Assembly: GCA_964494325.1 (NCBI GenBank)
Contig: CAZBTJ010000021.1
Span: 1-54,618 of the forward strand
Length of the DNA: 54,618 nucleotides
Direction of reading: 5' to 3'
Origin: JAIPFM01 sp964494325
GTDB lineage: Bacteria > Planctomycetota > Phycisphaerae > Sedimentisphaerales > Anaerobacaceae
The position numbers and the translations under genes are program-made. The notes under the pieces were generated by a model, which saw only the letters and a list, made by a program, of their open reading frames with translations, made no database searches and had not been told where the DNA came from. Below, in pieces: positions 1 to 7,815 of this stretch. Position 1 is the first letter of the stretch; every line of letters begins with the position of its first letter.

Positions 1-1
1 C

Positions 2-229
2 CAACCTCAAAAGACAGTACGCATCAGGGCGTTGCACACAGCCCTGCTTGAGGGGTACTGTGAGCGCCTTTCAGGGGCCGCCCACCAGATTCAGCGTCTG
101 GTGAGTCACTGGGAATACCTGCACACCAGCCTGCCCTTTGGGACCAGGCTGTACAACAAGGCGAGGAAGGCCCGAAGCATGGCCGAGTATCAGACTATTA
201 TTGGCCAGGCCTTTGGTAGTGGTGCATGA
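2..229 (+). CDS. C-terminal fragment of an unknown protein, cut by the window edge
   Basis: An open frame runs in from the window edge and stops at 229, giving about 75 residues. The end is helical and rich in charged and aromatic residues (RLVSHWEYLHTSLPFGTRLY and a basic KARKAR run), which looks more like a protein tail than random translation. I do not recognise the family. Its last 32 bases overlap, tail to tail, the end of the methyltransferase gene on the other strand. The opposite-strand frames here are interrupted or low in complexity. Because the start lies outside the window, nothing can be said about function or regulation. Confidence 0.4.
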   Translation, partial: QPQKTVRIRALHTALLEGYCERLSGAAHQIQRLVSHWEYLHTSLPFGTRLYNKARKARSMAEYQTIIGQAFGSGA

Positions 230-998
230 AGATGCCGGCTGCCACACTGACATTCAGAGAGTCCGTGCCCAGGGCCATGGGAATCGTGACTCGCTGATCG
301 GCCAGCTGAAGCCAGGTCTCAGCCAGGCCATGGGCCTCCGAGCCAATGAGAAGCCCCACTTTGTGAGGCGGTGTGATGCTGTGTAATGGCACGGCCTTGT
401 CACAAATCACGGACGCATGCCACTGAAATCCATTCTGTGCCTTTAGCCAATTCAGATCAGCCTGAAGATCTTGCGACCGGATGATATTGAGCTGAAACAC
501 CGTGCCCATGGACGTGCGAATGGCGCGCCTGGCAAAGGGATCACAGCAGGACGGCCCCAGAAGAAAATGGCCATACCCCAAACCGGCCCCAGTTCGCATG
601 AGACTACCAAGATTCTCCACATCATTGATCTCAGGACAGATCACCAGGCGTGTAACACGCTTGGTATCAGACAGACCGTGTACCAGGGGTACGGCAGAGT
701 GTCTTCGGCCCAGTGCCAACACACCCCGATGAAACTGAAAACCCACAATCTCAGAGATGATCGACTTGGACGCCAGATACACAGGCACTTCGTCAGGCAC
801 GCCCCAATCCCCGGCACGAAAACGCGTCTCGGTCATCAACACGGAATGCGTTTTGAAATCCGAGGTCAGCAAACGCCTCACCAAGAACTCCCCCTCAGCC
901 ACAAACAGGCCCAATGCCTGTGCCAGTTGCTTATCCTTCATATGGCAATAGGGTGCAATCCGAGGATCATTTGAATCGGTTATTGTCGTTATTGTCAT
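198..998 (-). CDS. TrmH/SpoU-family RNA 2'-O-ribose methyltransferase
   Basis: Predicted SAM-dependent methyltransferase of the SPOUT class that methylates a ribose 2'-OH in tRNA or rRNA. The N-terminal part resembles the small substrate-binding domain of the family (KDKQLAQALGLFVAEGEFLVRRLL). The C-terminal half carries the three SpoU motifs in order: ENLGSLMRTGAGLG, IGSEAHGL and SLNVSVAAGI, the last two forming the knotted SAM pocket. I chose the ATG at 998 (MTITTI) because the conserved part begins right after it. The frame stays open to 1073, so an upstream start is possible. The exact substrate cannot be told from sequence. The gene stands alone and converges on the fragment ending at 229. 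Confidence 0.85.
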   Translation of the reverse strand: MTITTITDSNDPRIAPYCHMKDKQLAQALGLFVAEGEFLVRRLLTSDFKTHSVLMTETRFRAGDWGVPDEVPVYLASKSIISEIVGFQFHRGVLALGRRHSAVPLVHGLSDTKRVTRLVICPEINDVENLGSLMRTGAGLGYGHFLLGPSCCDPFARRAIRTSMGTVFQLNIIRSQDLQADLNWLKAQNGFQWHASVICDKAVPLHSITPPHKVGLLIGSEAHGLAETWLQLADQRVTIPMALGTDSLNVSVAAGIFMHHYQRPGQ

Positions 999-1232
999 GG
1001 GTGCCGTCTCAAAACAATCGTCACTTCCACACAGAATTGGTCTATGCATATCACCATTGTATGTTTTTCGCAATTGTGTAGATTGGCAATATGGGTTTTC
1101 CCAACCAGATTGGCCCTGTTTTCGTCAATAATCGCCCTGGAGACGTAATCAAAGCATTTTCAGAAAAACAAATCACAGAGAGTCATCCAAATCCTACAAG
1201 TCCAAGGTTAGTCCCCCTCGACCGGTCCCTCT

Positions 1233-1560
1233 GGAGGAACATTCCATTGAGTGAGGCACGACCATGGAATGTCCCGGCTAAATACAGTCGATTAAAACCC
1301 TTCGCAAAGGCTGAAGCGCATCGACAGCCCAACGCAATTAGAGCCTCGTCAACTCCAGAGATAGCATCGAACCGTTCGGGCTATGCGTGCGATTCTAACC
1401 GACCGCTATTGGCCGGGACAGTCACGCGTTTCGCTTGACATCGGACATCTGCCCACGATTCGATCGTAAATTAGACAAAGATCCACGCCAAACGACCCCG
1501 AAGCAAACCGCTCCACTAAAATGACAGTCCCTCCCACCTGCTTATTCGGCGGAGCGAGCG
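1233..1560. repeat. 328-bp direct repeat, copy A
   Basis: This segment recurs at 3899-4226 in the same orientation at a constant offset of 2666, so there are no net indels. I count roughly 28 differences by hand, about 91% identity. The last 75 bases, around the shared string CCGCTCCACTAAAATGACAG, are almost identical. In the minus-strand frame that is open in copy B, this copy has an in-frame TAG, and most differences would change amino acids, so the element is probably non-coding. The two copies flank exactly one gene, the LamG protein at 1774-3816. Origin unknown: a dispersed non-coding element, a remnant of a mobile element, or the trace of a duplication. Confidence 0.85.
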
Positions 1561-1571
1561 GTCAAACCTTA

Positions 1572-1603
1572 TCATACTTCGCACTTCATACCTCATACTT
1601 CAG
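1572..1603. repeat. Degenerate heptamer array (TCATACT)
   Basis: Four and a half units of seven bases: TCATACT, TCGCACT, TCATACC, TCATACT, then TCA. It is the first of five such period-7 arrays in this window, each with a different unit and all outside coding sequence apart from a small overlap at 53402. Confidence 0.7.
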
Positions 1604-1773
1604 CGGAGCGTAACCCGTCCCTCCAGCCTGTTCACTCGGCGTCCTCTAAGAAAAAAACTTGATAGCCACGCTCCGGATTGCTAAACTTGGATATGGTATA
1701 CAAAGGATTGACTGACACTTGACCATTTTTTCTGAACGTGCCAGTTTTTTTGAAAAATGCGAGAGGAGAGATA

Positions 1774-3816
1774 ATGAGTCAAAAGAAACTCTGCTTGATC
1801 ATCTGCCTTGCGATTTGTGTGGCACACGGTATCCCTGTGTGTGGGCAGCCCGTCAGCATCAATTTCCAGCCCCCCGGAAAGGTGCCAGCCGGTTACCTGC
1901 CTGATTTTGGTGAGGTCTTCGGTGATCGAGGTGATGGATTCAGTTATGGGTGGACTAAAAAACAGTCGGGCAAAATGTCCCATAGCCCATCCAGCAGCTT
2001 TTCTGATCTGAGGTACGATACACTGGTATACCGTCTTCCGGCTTCCAGCGAGGCCTGGGAGATCGCCCTTGAAGACGGCGTATATGACCTGCTTATCGTT
2101 TGCGCCAATGCGGGTAATACGTACCAGGACAATACACTTGATGTGGAAGGTGTGATCCTCAGGGACCCTGACTTTGGAGATCGCCTGGATCAACATCGTG
2201 TCATAATTCAGGTCCAAGACGGGCGACTGACGGTTAGATCCTGGAGCAGCACCTATGCAACGCTCTGTTTCATGGACATCCACAGGTATGTGCCCTGCAT
2301 GTTACCGTTCCCGAAGGATGCGGCTCAGAAGGTCCCCATAGATGTGCTGCTGCACTGGACACCTGCCACGACGGATCAGACATACAACGTATATCTTGGC
2401 GAAGTTTTTGAGGATGTCAATGCAATTGCAACTCCGAAGGCCACTGGCCTAGATGTGAATTCCTTTGATCCGGGACGTTTGAAACTCAACCAGACATACT
2501 ATTGGCGCGTAGATGAAGTCAACAGCCATGACACCCAGTCAGTACATCCTGGGCTGGTGTGGAGTTTTGCCACGAGCAACTTTATAATCGTTGACGATTT
2601 TGAACGCTACAACAATGTCAGGCCAAATCGTCCGTGGTGTACATGGCTGGACGGCCTTGGATTTAGTGCGTCTGAGTATTATCCCGATGGATATGACGGC
2701 AATGCTACAGGATCTGGTGTGGGATACGATATATTGAGCATACTACACGGACGCGGCTCCCATATGGAAGAGGAAATTACCATGACAGGCAGTTCTCAAT
2801 CCCTGCCGCTTTATTACTTTGGTTATAAGAATTCTGTTATTTCCCAAACGGACCGAAGATTTGATCCGCCCCAGAATTGGAGCACCCACGGCAGTCAAAC
2901 GCTCACATTACATTTCTACGGCAACGAGTCAAATGAATTGGGTTCCCTGTATGCCTTGATCAATGGCGAAAGGGTCACGTACCCAGACAATTCGGATCTC
3001 CAACGTACCCTGTGGCATACCTGGCCTATTGATCTGGGTACACTGGACACCAATCTTAATGCAGTCACAAATCTGAGTATCGGTGTTGAGAGTTCTGGAA
3101 AGGGCCTGCTCCTTCTGGACGACATCCTACTTATCCAAGATGTGTGCAACCCTGGTGACATCAGGGATCCAGGCACTGAGTCACTGGTGGCCAGGTACAG
3201 TCTTGACGGGCATACACTTGATACATCCGGTCACGGTCATAACGGCGTTGTGCGTGGCGAACCAACCTATGAAGAGGCCATTGTTGGCGAGGGCCTGGCA
3301 TTCGATGGCCGCGCAAGTCAATTCGTAGACCTGGGCTTCCTGGATCCCTCAGAAGGCACAGGCCAGTTCACCGTGTCTATGTGGGTCAAGCGAACAGGCT
3401 ATACCTCTGCCTACCAGGGTGTGATGGGCAAACGAAACACGTGGTCATCTAACGAGATGATGTGGCAGATCGAAGTGAACCAGAACAATGGTGTGATCAG
3501 CCTGACCAGACCTGATGAGCAGGTCGTCGGCAGGACACCAGGCATACCTTTCGGCGATTGGCCTTATACGACCGCGAGGTACAAGTGGGCGCACATGGCC
3601 GTGACATATGATGGTGAAATGGCACGGCTGTATGTCCACGGCCTGGAAGTGGGATCAGGCCCGTTCACACTGGGCCCGGACACGGACGCGACTCTGGTCC
3701 TCGGAGCGTGCGGTGCCAATGGCGAGAATCCGTTTCATGGTGTTATTGATGAGATCGCCATTTACAACCGTGCCTTATCACTGGGTGAACTGCGTTATCT
3801 GGCCGGTGATCGATGA
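1774..3816 (+). CDS. Secreted LamG-domain protein with malectin-like and Fn3-like parts
   Basis: About 680 residues. A signal peptide (residues 1 to about 24, core CLIICLAICVAHG) points to export. Residues 25-170 look like a beta-sandwich carbohydrate-binding or malectin-like domain. Residues 178-265 are Fn3-like and end in the YYWRVDEVN motif often seen in planctomycete surface proteins. About 270-460 starts with VDDFERYN and resembles a jelly-roll module. About 470-680 is a LamG/concanavalin-like domain (ARYSLDGHTLDTSG, HGVIDEIAIYNRAL). I chose the ATG at 1774 for its strong GAGGAG site and because it places the signal peptide at the N-terminus. No catalytic residues were recognised, so a polysaccharide-binding or adhesive role is inferred. 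Direct repeats flank it on both sides. Confidence 0.85.
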   Translation: MSQKKLCLIICLAICVAHGIPVCGQPVSINFQPPGKVPAGYLPDFGEVFGDRGDGFSYGWTKKQSGKMSHSPSSSFSDLRYDTLVYRLPASSEAWEIALEDGVYDLLIVCANAGNTYQDNTLDVEGVILRDPDFGDRLDQHRVIIQVQDGRLTVRSWSSTYATLCFMDIHRYVPCMLPFPKDAAQKVPIDVLLHWTPATTDQTYNVYLGEVFEDVNAIATPKATGLDVNSFDPGRLKLNQTYYWRVDEVNSHDTQSVHPGLVWSFATSNFIIVDDFERYNNVRPNRPWCTWLDGLGFSASEYYPDGYDGNATGSGVGYDILSILHGRGSHMEEEITMTGSSQSLPLYYFGYKNSVISQTDRRFDPPQNWSTHGSQTLTLHFYGNESNELGSLYALINGERVTYPDNSDLQRTLWHTWPIDLGTLDTNLNAVTNLSIGVESSGKGLLLLDDILLIQDVCNPGDIRDPGTESLVARYSLDGHTLDTSGHGHNGVVRGEPTYEEAIVGEGLAFDGRASQFVDLGFLDPSEGTGQFTVSMWVKRTGYTSAYQGVMGKRNTWSSNEMMWQIEVNQNNGVISLTRPDEQVVGRTPGIPFGDWPYTTARYKWAHMAVTYDGEMARLYVHGLEVGSGPFTLGPDTDATLVLGACGANGENPFHGVIDEIAIYNRALSLGELRYLAGDR

Positions 3817-3898
3817 AAGCGGGGGCCTTGCTTTGCTCCAGTGTCAAGGTTTTGGGTTTTTACTGCTAAGTAGTTGAACCGCTCCGCACGATACGCCC

Positions 3899-4226
3899 GG
3901 AGGGACATTCCATTTAGGGAGGCACGACCATGGAGTGTCTCGGCTAAATGCAGTCGATTAAAACCGTTCACAAAGGCCAAAGCGCATCGACAGCCCAACG
4001 CAATTAGAGCCTCGTCAACTCCAGCGACAGCATCGAACCGTTCGGGCTGTGCGTACGATTCTAACCGACTGCTTTCATCCGGGACAGTCACGCGTTCCGC
4101 TTGACATTGGACATTTGCCCAAGATTCAATCGTAAATTAAACAAAGATCCACGACAAACGACCCCGAAGCAAACCGCTCCACTAAAATGACAGTCCCTCC
4201 CACCTGCTTATTCGGCGAAGCGACCG
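3899..4226. repeat. 328-bp direct repeat, copy B
   Basis: Second copy of the element at 1233-1560, same orientation, about 91% identical by hand count. Here the minus strand happens to be open for 98 codons from about 4091 down to 3795, but the frame runs past the repeat boundary and is broken in copy A. The copy lies between the LamG gene and the end of hisS, and the 3' flank (4227-4291) shows nothing recognisable. Confidence 0.85.
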
Positions 4227-4291
4227 AACAATCCCCTCTTACCTTCCCCGCTTCTTAGCTTCATCGCCTCAAAAGCCCCGCATGCACAAAA

Positions 4292-5578
4292 TCACTCAGC
4301 CAATTTGGACACAAATTCCGCCCAGTCAACCAGGCTCTGTTCGCCAGCTGCCATATCTTTGATGGCGAGCTGACCATTTTCCACTTCTGAGCCGATGATG
4401 ATGGTTTTGGTGGCTTTTTGCTCTGAGGCCTGTTTGAACTGCTTGCCCAGGGCGCCGGTTTTGTAGCTGTAGTTGGTGATCTTGCCAGCATTGCGAAGGA
4501 TCGCTGTGATCTCTATGGCCTTGGATTGGTATTGGCCATCTGCGCAGGCCACAAAATAATCGAGGTTACGTGTAGACAGATCCGTGATGAGGCCCTTTTC
4601 TTCAAGCAGAATACCGAGCACACAATCACCCATACCCAGTCCTGTGGCTGTAACCTGGGGGCCACCAAACTGCTTAAGCAGATTGTCATACCGCCCGCCA
4701 CCGCCAATGGCACGGAGCGTTTTTTCGCGGTCATAGATCTCAAACACGACACCGGTGTAGTAGGCAAGGCCCCTGACAATACTGATATCAAACATACAGT
4801 AGTCTGCGATGCCCATGGTTTTGAGCGTATCAAAGAGTCGGTTGAGTTCCTCCACGGCCGCTTGAGCTGTCTCGGTCAATGGGGTGACGCTGGCGATCTC
4901 CTGAATAGACTTGGCCTGCATCAAGGCCTGAATCTTGGCCTGCTGGTTGGAATCGGCCACCAATTCTGCCAGTTTCTCTGAAAAGGCCTCAGCGGGCAGC
5001 TTATTTATCTTGTCCAGGAGTACGTACAGAGGATCAAGCTGATCATCGGGAATGCCAATGGCTTTCAGTACCTCTGCCAGCATGCGCCGGCTGGAGATGC
5101 GTACCACAATATCCTTGTCCGTGAGCCCCACACTTTTGAGGTAATCCACGGCGCAGAAGAGGATTTCAGCATCGGCAAGCACATCTTCGATGCCAATGAT
5201 GTCAATGTTCCACTGAAAAAACTCTCGTAAACGACCCTTCTGAGGGCGTTCGGCACGGCATAACCTGGGTACAGAAAACCACTTAATAGGTCTGGGAAGG
5301 GCATTTATCTGCTGATTCACCATACGCGCCAGGGTGGGTGTAATCTCGGGTCGGATGGCCAGATCCCGTCCACCTCGATCCTGAAGAGAGAAGAGCTGTT
5401 CTACAATTTCATCCCCACTCTTGACCTGGTACATCTTGAGCATTTCAAAAATCGGGCCATCATATTCTTCAAATCCATTGCGCACGGAAGCGGCCTTCCA
5501 GCCGTCTGTCAGGTGATTACGCATGGCCATGATGGGCGGGTAAAAGTCTCTGGTGCCTTTGACGGGTGGAATTTTCAT
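4292..5578 (-). CDS. hisS: Histidine--tRNA ligase
   Basis: Class II aminoacyl-tRNA synthetase that charges tRNA-His in the cytoplasm; 428 residues, normal for the family. Visible features: the N-terminal KGTRDFYP motif, class II motif 2 (CRAERPQKGRLREFFQ, about 108-121), the histidine-binding motifs RGLAYYTG (269-276) and GGGGRYD (292-298), and a C-terminal anticodon-binding domain (about 335-428). Motif 3 reads GLGMGDCVLG (from 313) and lacks the arginine usually found there; I recall such a variant in planctomycete-type enzymes but cannot check. Its ATG overlaps the TGA of the upstream YkgJ-type gene (ATGA, 5575-5578), so the two are probably translationally coupled. Confidence 0.96.
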   Translation of the reverse strand: MKIPPVKGTRDFYPPIMAMRNHLTDGWKAASVRNGFEEYDGPIFEMLKMYQVKSGDEIVEQLFSLQDRGGRDLAIRPEITPTLARMVNQQINALPRPIKWFSVPRLCRAERPQKGRLREFFQWNIDIIGIEDVLADAEILFCAVDYLKSVGLTDKDIVVRISSRRMLAEVLKAIGIPDDQLDPLYVLLDKINKLPAEAFSEKLAELVADSNQQAKIQALMQAKSIQEIASVTPLTETAQAAVEELNRLFDTLKTMGIADYCMFDISIVRGLAYYTGVVFEIYDREKTLRAIGGGGRYDNLLKQFGGPQVTATGLGMGDCVLGILLEEKGLITDLSTRNLDYFVACADGQYQSKAIEITAILRNAGKITNYSYKTGALGKQFKQASEQKATKTIIIGSEVENGQLAIKDMAAGEQSLVDWAEFVSKLAE

Positions 5579-5976
5579 GGCTTTTTGGACACACCTTTCT
5601 TTGTCACGTTCGCGAACTTGACATTGTTGTCGAACTTAACTTTTATGTACTCTTCCATTTGTTTATCATCTGTAAAGTACATGTCGTACTCATAGTCGCC
5701 TTCCACAAAGTCACATTCATCGTGGTCGTAACCTCGGCAAATCTTGGGTCTGTGGTCGTAAATCTTGCAGGTGTTATCCTTGCTTGACAGATGGCGGCAC
5801 TTATTCTTGACATTTATATACCAATCCCCCTCCTCGACAAAGACTGTCACATCTTCGTGACACAGATACCATCGAATATCATCGTAGTCATCTCTGTCTT
5901 CAGGGGTTTCAAGAGGCAAGGCAAAATAACGACAACACAGCCCATTACAGAGTTCGCACTGGTTCTTTTTTGACAT
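5575..5976 (-). CDS. YkgJ-family cysteine-cluster protein
   Basis: Small protein of 133 residues with the YkgJ-type cysteine cluster: CELCNGLCCRYFALPL near the N-terminus and CRHLSSKDNTCKIYDHRPKIC in the middle, expected to bind Zn or an Fe-S cluster. The family's biochemical role is unsettled. I chose the ATG at 5976 because GGAG lies 11 nt upstream; a TTG at 6015 would add 13 residues. The stop overlaps the hisS start by four bases, so the two form a coupled pair. The C-terminus is strongly acidic and then basic (KKGVSKKP). Confidence 0.85.
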   Translation of the reverse strand: MSKKNQCELCNGLCCRYFALPLETPEDRDDYDDIRWYLCHEDVTVFVEEGDWYINVKNKCRHLSSKDNTCKIYDHRPKICRGYDHDECDFVEGDYEYDMYFTDDKQMEEYIKVKFDNNVKFANVTKKGVSKKP

Positions 5977-6110
5977 ATACTCGTTGACTCCAATTCCTTT
6001 ATACGGGCAAATCAACGAGGTACTATACGCGATGGGGCATACTAGGTCAAGATGGGCACGATTTGCACAGAACCATGCAGGTTTTTATAAAATACCCTCT
6101 AAACTGTGCC

Positions 6111-6139
6111 TTTCCAAGACCGGGTTATGCCTGTATAAT
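6111..6139 (+). promoter_or_regulatory. Probable sigma-70 promoter of the lipoprotein/ftsH cluster
   Basis: TTTCCA (6111-6116) and a perfect TATAAT (6134-6139) are separated by 17 nt. The first downstream gene starts at 6203 with a GAGGA site. No other promoter is evident before 7199. Confidence 0.55.
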
Positions 6140-6202
6140 GATCAATTGGACAAGATGTTAGGATGTGTTTATTAATCTCGTAAAGGGATTGCGAGGATCA
6201 GA

Positions 6203-7183
6203 ATGACCATAAAAAAATGGGTTGTACTAGGATTGCTGGCCGGCGTACTCGTGTCTCAGGTATCGTGCGCCAGTTGGTCAGGCAAAAACAAGAAGCCTGT
6301 GCCACTGAGAAAATCGCTGAATCAAACAGAGGCGGACTTGCTGAACAAGGATGTGAAAGTTCTGCAAGAGCAGGTTGACCTTCGACAAAAAAGAGCGGTC
6401 AGACACACCAGTCGCCTCATGATGGCCAATTACCCCCACATTGCCCAGTATGAACTAAAGGATTTTCTCAAGGCTGAAACGTACCTGCTCAAGGGGAAAT
6501 TCTCGCGTGCCGCCAAGGTCTATCAAAAAGTATTGGAAAATTACTCAGCCAGCGAGCTAAGAATGCCCACAGTCAAACGTCTCTTTAACATTGGCACCAT
6601 GTATTTGGTGGATGGCAAGAAAAAGGTGCTATTGGGCATATTTCGGATTAGCGGCTATGAAACGGGCATCAAGATCTTGGAGATCGTGTCTGAAGCCGAG
6701 GGCCTGGAAGATCCCAATGGCGTAGGACTCAAGGGGGCTCTTTATATCGTTGACAACTACGAAAAACGACAAGCCTATGAAGATGCCTATCTGAAATGGC
6801 TGGAGATATCCATAGTCTGGGAAGACGGCGAACTGGGAAGACGAGCCCTAATGGGCATGGCTGACAATAAACACGCGTCATACAACAAAAATGCCCCTGA
6901 CAGACGCCATTTGTTTGGCGCCTCAAGCCTGAAGGCCGCAAGAACCTACTATGAAAAGTATTTGACGCTCTTTCCGGATGACCCCAAAGAGACCTATGTC
7001 ACAAATACCATAGATGAGATTGATGAGCAACTTGCTTACAAGGAATACTCTATTGCGGAGTTCTACGGTCGAACTGGCCAGAAACAAGCAGCCAATATTT
7101 ATTATGAAATGGTAATCGAGAGCTGGCCCAAATCTAAGGCAGCACAGATGGCCCGAGAGACCCTTAATCAACCCTCAAATTAG
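6203..7183 (+). CDS. BamD-like TPR outer-membrane lipoprotein
   Basis: 326 residues. A lipoprotein signal peptide ends at Cys22 (SQVSC), so the mature protein is probably anchored in a membrane. The body is helical with TPR-like repeats (KAETYLLKGKFSRAAKVYQK near 90-110; IAEFYGRTGQKQAANIYYEM near 285-305). This matches the BamD/YfiO type of lipoprotein that helps the BAM complex insert beta-barrel proteins into the outer membrane; the exact family assignment is inferred. The neighbour 15 nt downstream is an LptE-like lipoprotein, which supports an outer-membrane assembly role. A GAGGA site precedes the ATG. It could instead be a generic TPR scaffold lipoprotein. Confidence 0.7.
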   Translation: MTIKKWVVLGLLAGVLVSQVSCASWSGKNKKPVPLRKSLNQTEADLLNKDVKVLQEQVDLRQKRAVRHTSRLMMANYPHIAQYELKDFLKAETYLLKGKFSRAAKVYQKVLENYSASELRMPTVKRLFNIGTMYLVDGKKKVLLGIFRISGYETGIKILEIVSEAEGLEDPNGVGLKGALYIVDNYEKRQAYEDAYLKWLEISIVWEDGELGRRALMGMADNKHASYNKNAPDRRHLFGASSLKAARTYYEKYLTLFPDDPKETYVTNTIDEIDEQLAYKEYSIAEFYGRTGQKQAANIYYEMVIESWPKSKAAQMARETLNQPSN

Positions 7184-7198
7184 CAAGGATTGCCCTGA

Positions 7199-7753
7199 AT
7201 GACCCTGTTTAAAACGACTCTACAAAATCATAACACGTGCTGGAAGCAGGCCCAATGCGTCTGCGCTGCTGTGGTATTGTATGCTCTAACCCTGACCGGG
7301 TGTTCCCTTAAAGGCTATTCCAATACAACTTTATACCCCAAAGAAGTGACAAGCGTCTGTGTTCGTATGTTCGATAACCGAACATTTTGGCGGAATATGG
7401 AGTATGACTTGACTGATGCCTTGAGTAAGCGTATTGAGGCCAAAACGCCGTACAAGATTATTTCTGATGATGATCTAGCTGATACAGTCATAAGCGGACA
7501 GATTACGAATGTTAGAAAGTCAGTCCTGATCCGAGACCGTGAAATCGGGTCAGCGCTGCAAAACGAAATGTTGATTCAAGCTGTGGTGAGCTGGAAAAAC
7601 CTCAAGACCGGAGAATTATTGATTGATAGCCAAGAGATCAGTGCGGCCTCTCAATACAGTGAATCTTTAAACCAAGGCGTGGGATACGCCACAAATCTGG
7701 CAGCCAATAAGCTGGCAGAACGAATCATTGAACTAATGGAAACTCGCTGGTAA
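7199..7753 (+). CDS. lptE: LptE-like lipopolysaccharide-assembly lipoprotein
   Basis: 184 residues. The lipobox LTGC places the lipid anchor on Cys35, after a fairly long N-terminal stretch. The mature part follows the LptE pattern: an early GY segment, a VRMFDNRTFWRNMEYDLTDA motif, the DTVISGQI strand, and a C-terminal helix with AANKLAERIIELM. LptE plugs the LptD barrel and helps place lipopolysaccharide in the outer leaflet. The gene follows the BamD-like gene by 15 nt and precedes ftsH by about 60 nt, so the three are probably co-transcribed. In E. coli FtsH controls lipopolysaccharide synthesis through LpxC, so the grouping may be functional. Confidence 0.8.
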   Translation: MTLFKTTLQNHNTCWKQAQCVCAAVVLYALTLTGCSLKGYSNTTLYPKEVTSVCVRMFDNRTFWRNMEYDLTDALSKRIEAKTPYKIISDDDLADTVISGQITNVRKSVLIRDREIGSALQNEMLIQAVVSWKNLKTGELLIDSQEISAASQYSESLNQGVGYATNLAANKLAERIIELMETRW

Positions 7754-7815
7754 TACATGAGGCCCTCCAAAGCCTATTATCCAGCTTATTTTATACAGTG
7801 TAACCCAATAGACCT

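Larger units (their letters stand above)
999..1773. other. Gene-free stretch holding a long repeat and a heptamer array
   Basis: I see no credible gene here. Short frames through it are not preserved between this copy and the related copy at 3899-4226, so they are probably not coding. The stretch holds repeat copy A (1233-1560), a period-7 array (1572-1603) and the ribosome-binding site of the next gene (GAGGAGAG just before 1774). Confidence 0.6.

Noticed and set aside
1681..2283. 200-codon frame on the minus strand inside the LamG gene start
   Set aside because: It is antisense to a clear signal peptide and domain; no ribosome-binding site or motif.
3795..4091. 98-codon minus-strand frame across repeat copy B
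   Set aside because: Interrupted by a stop in copy A, and most differences between copies would alter amino acids.
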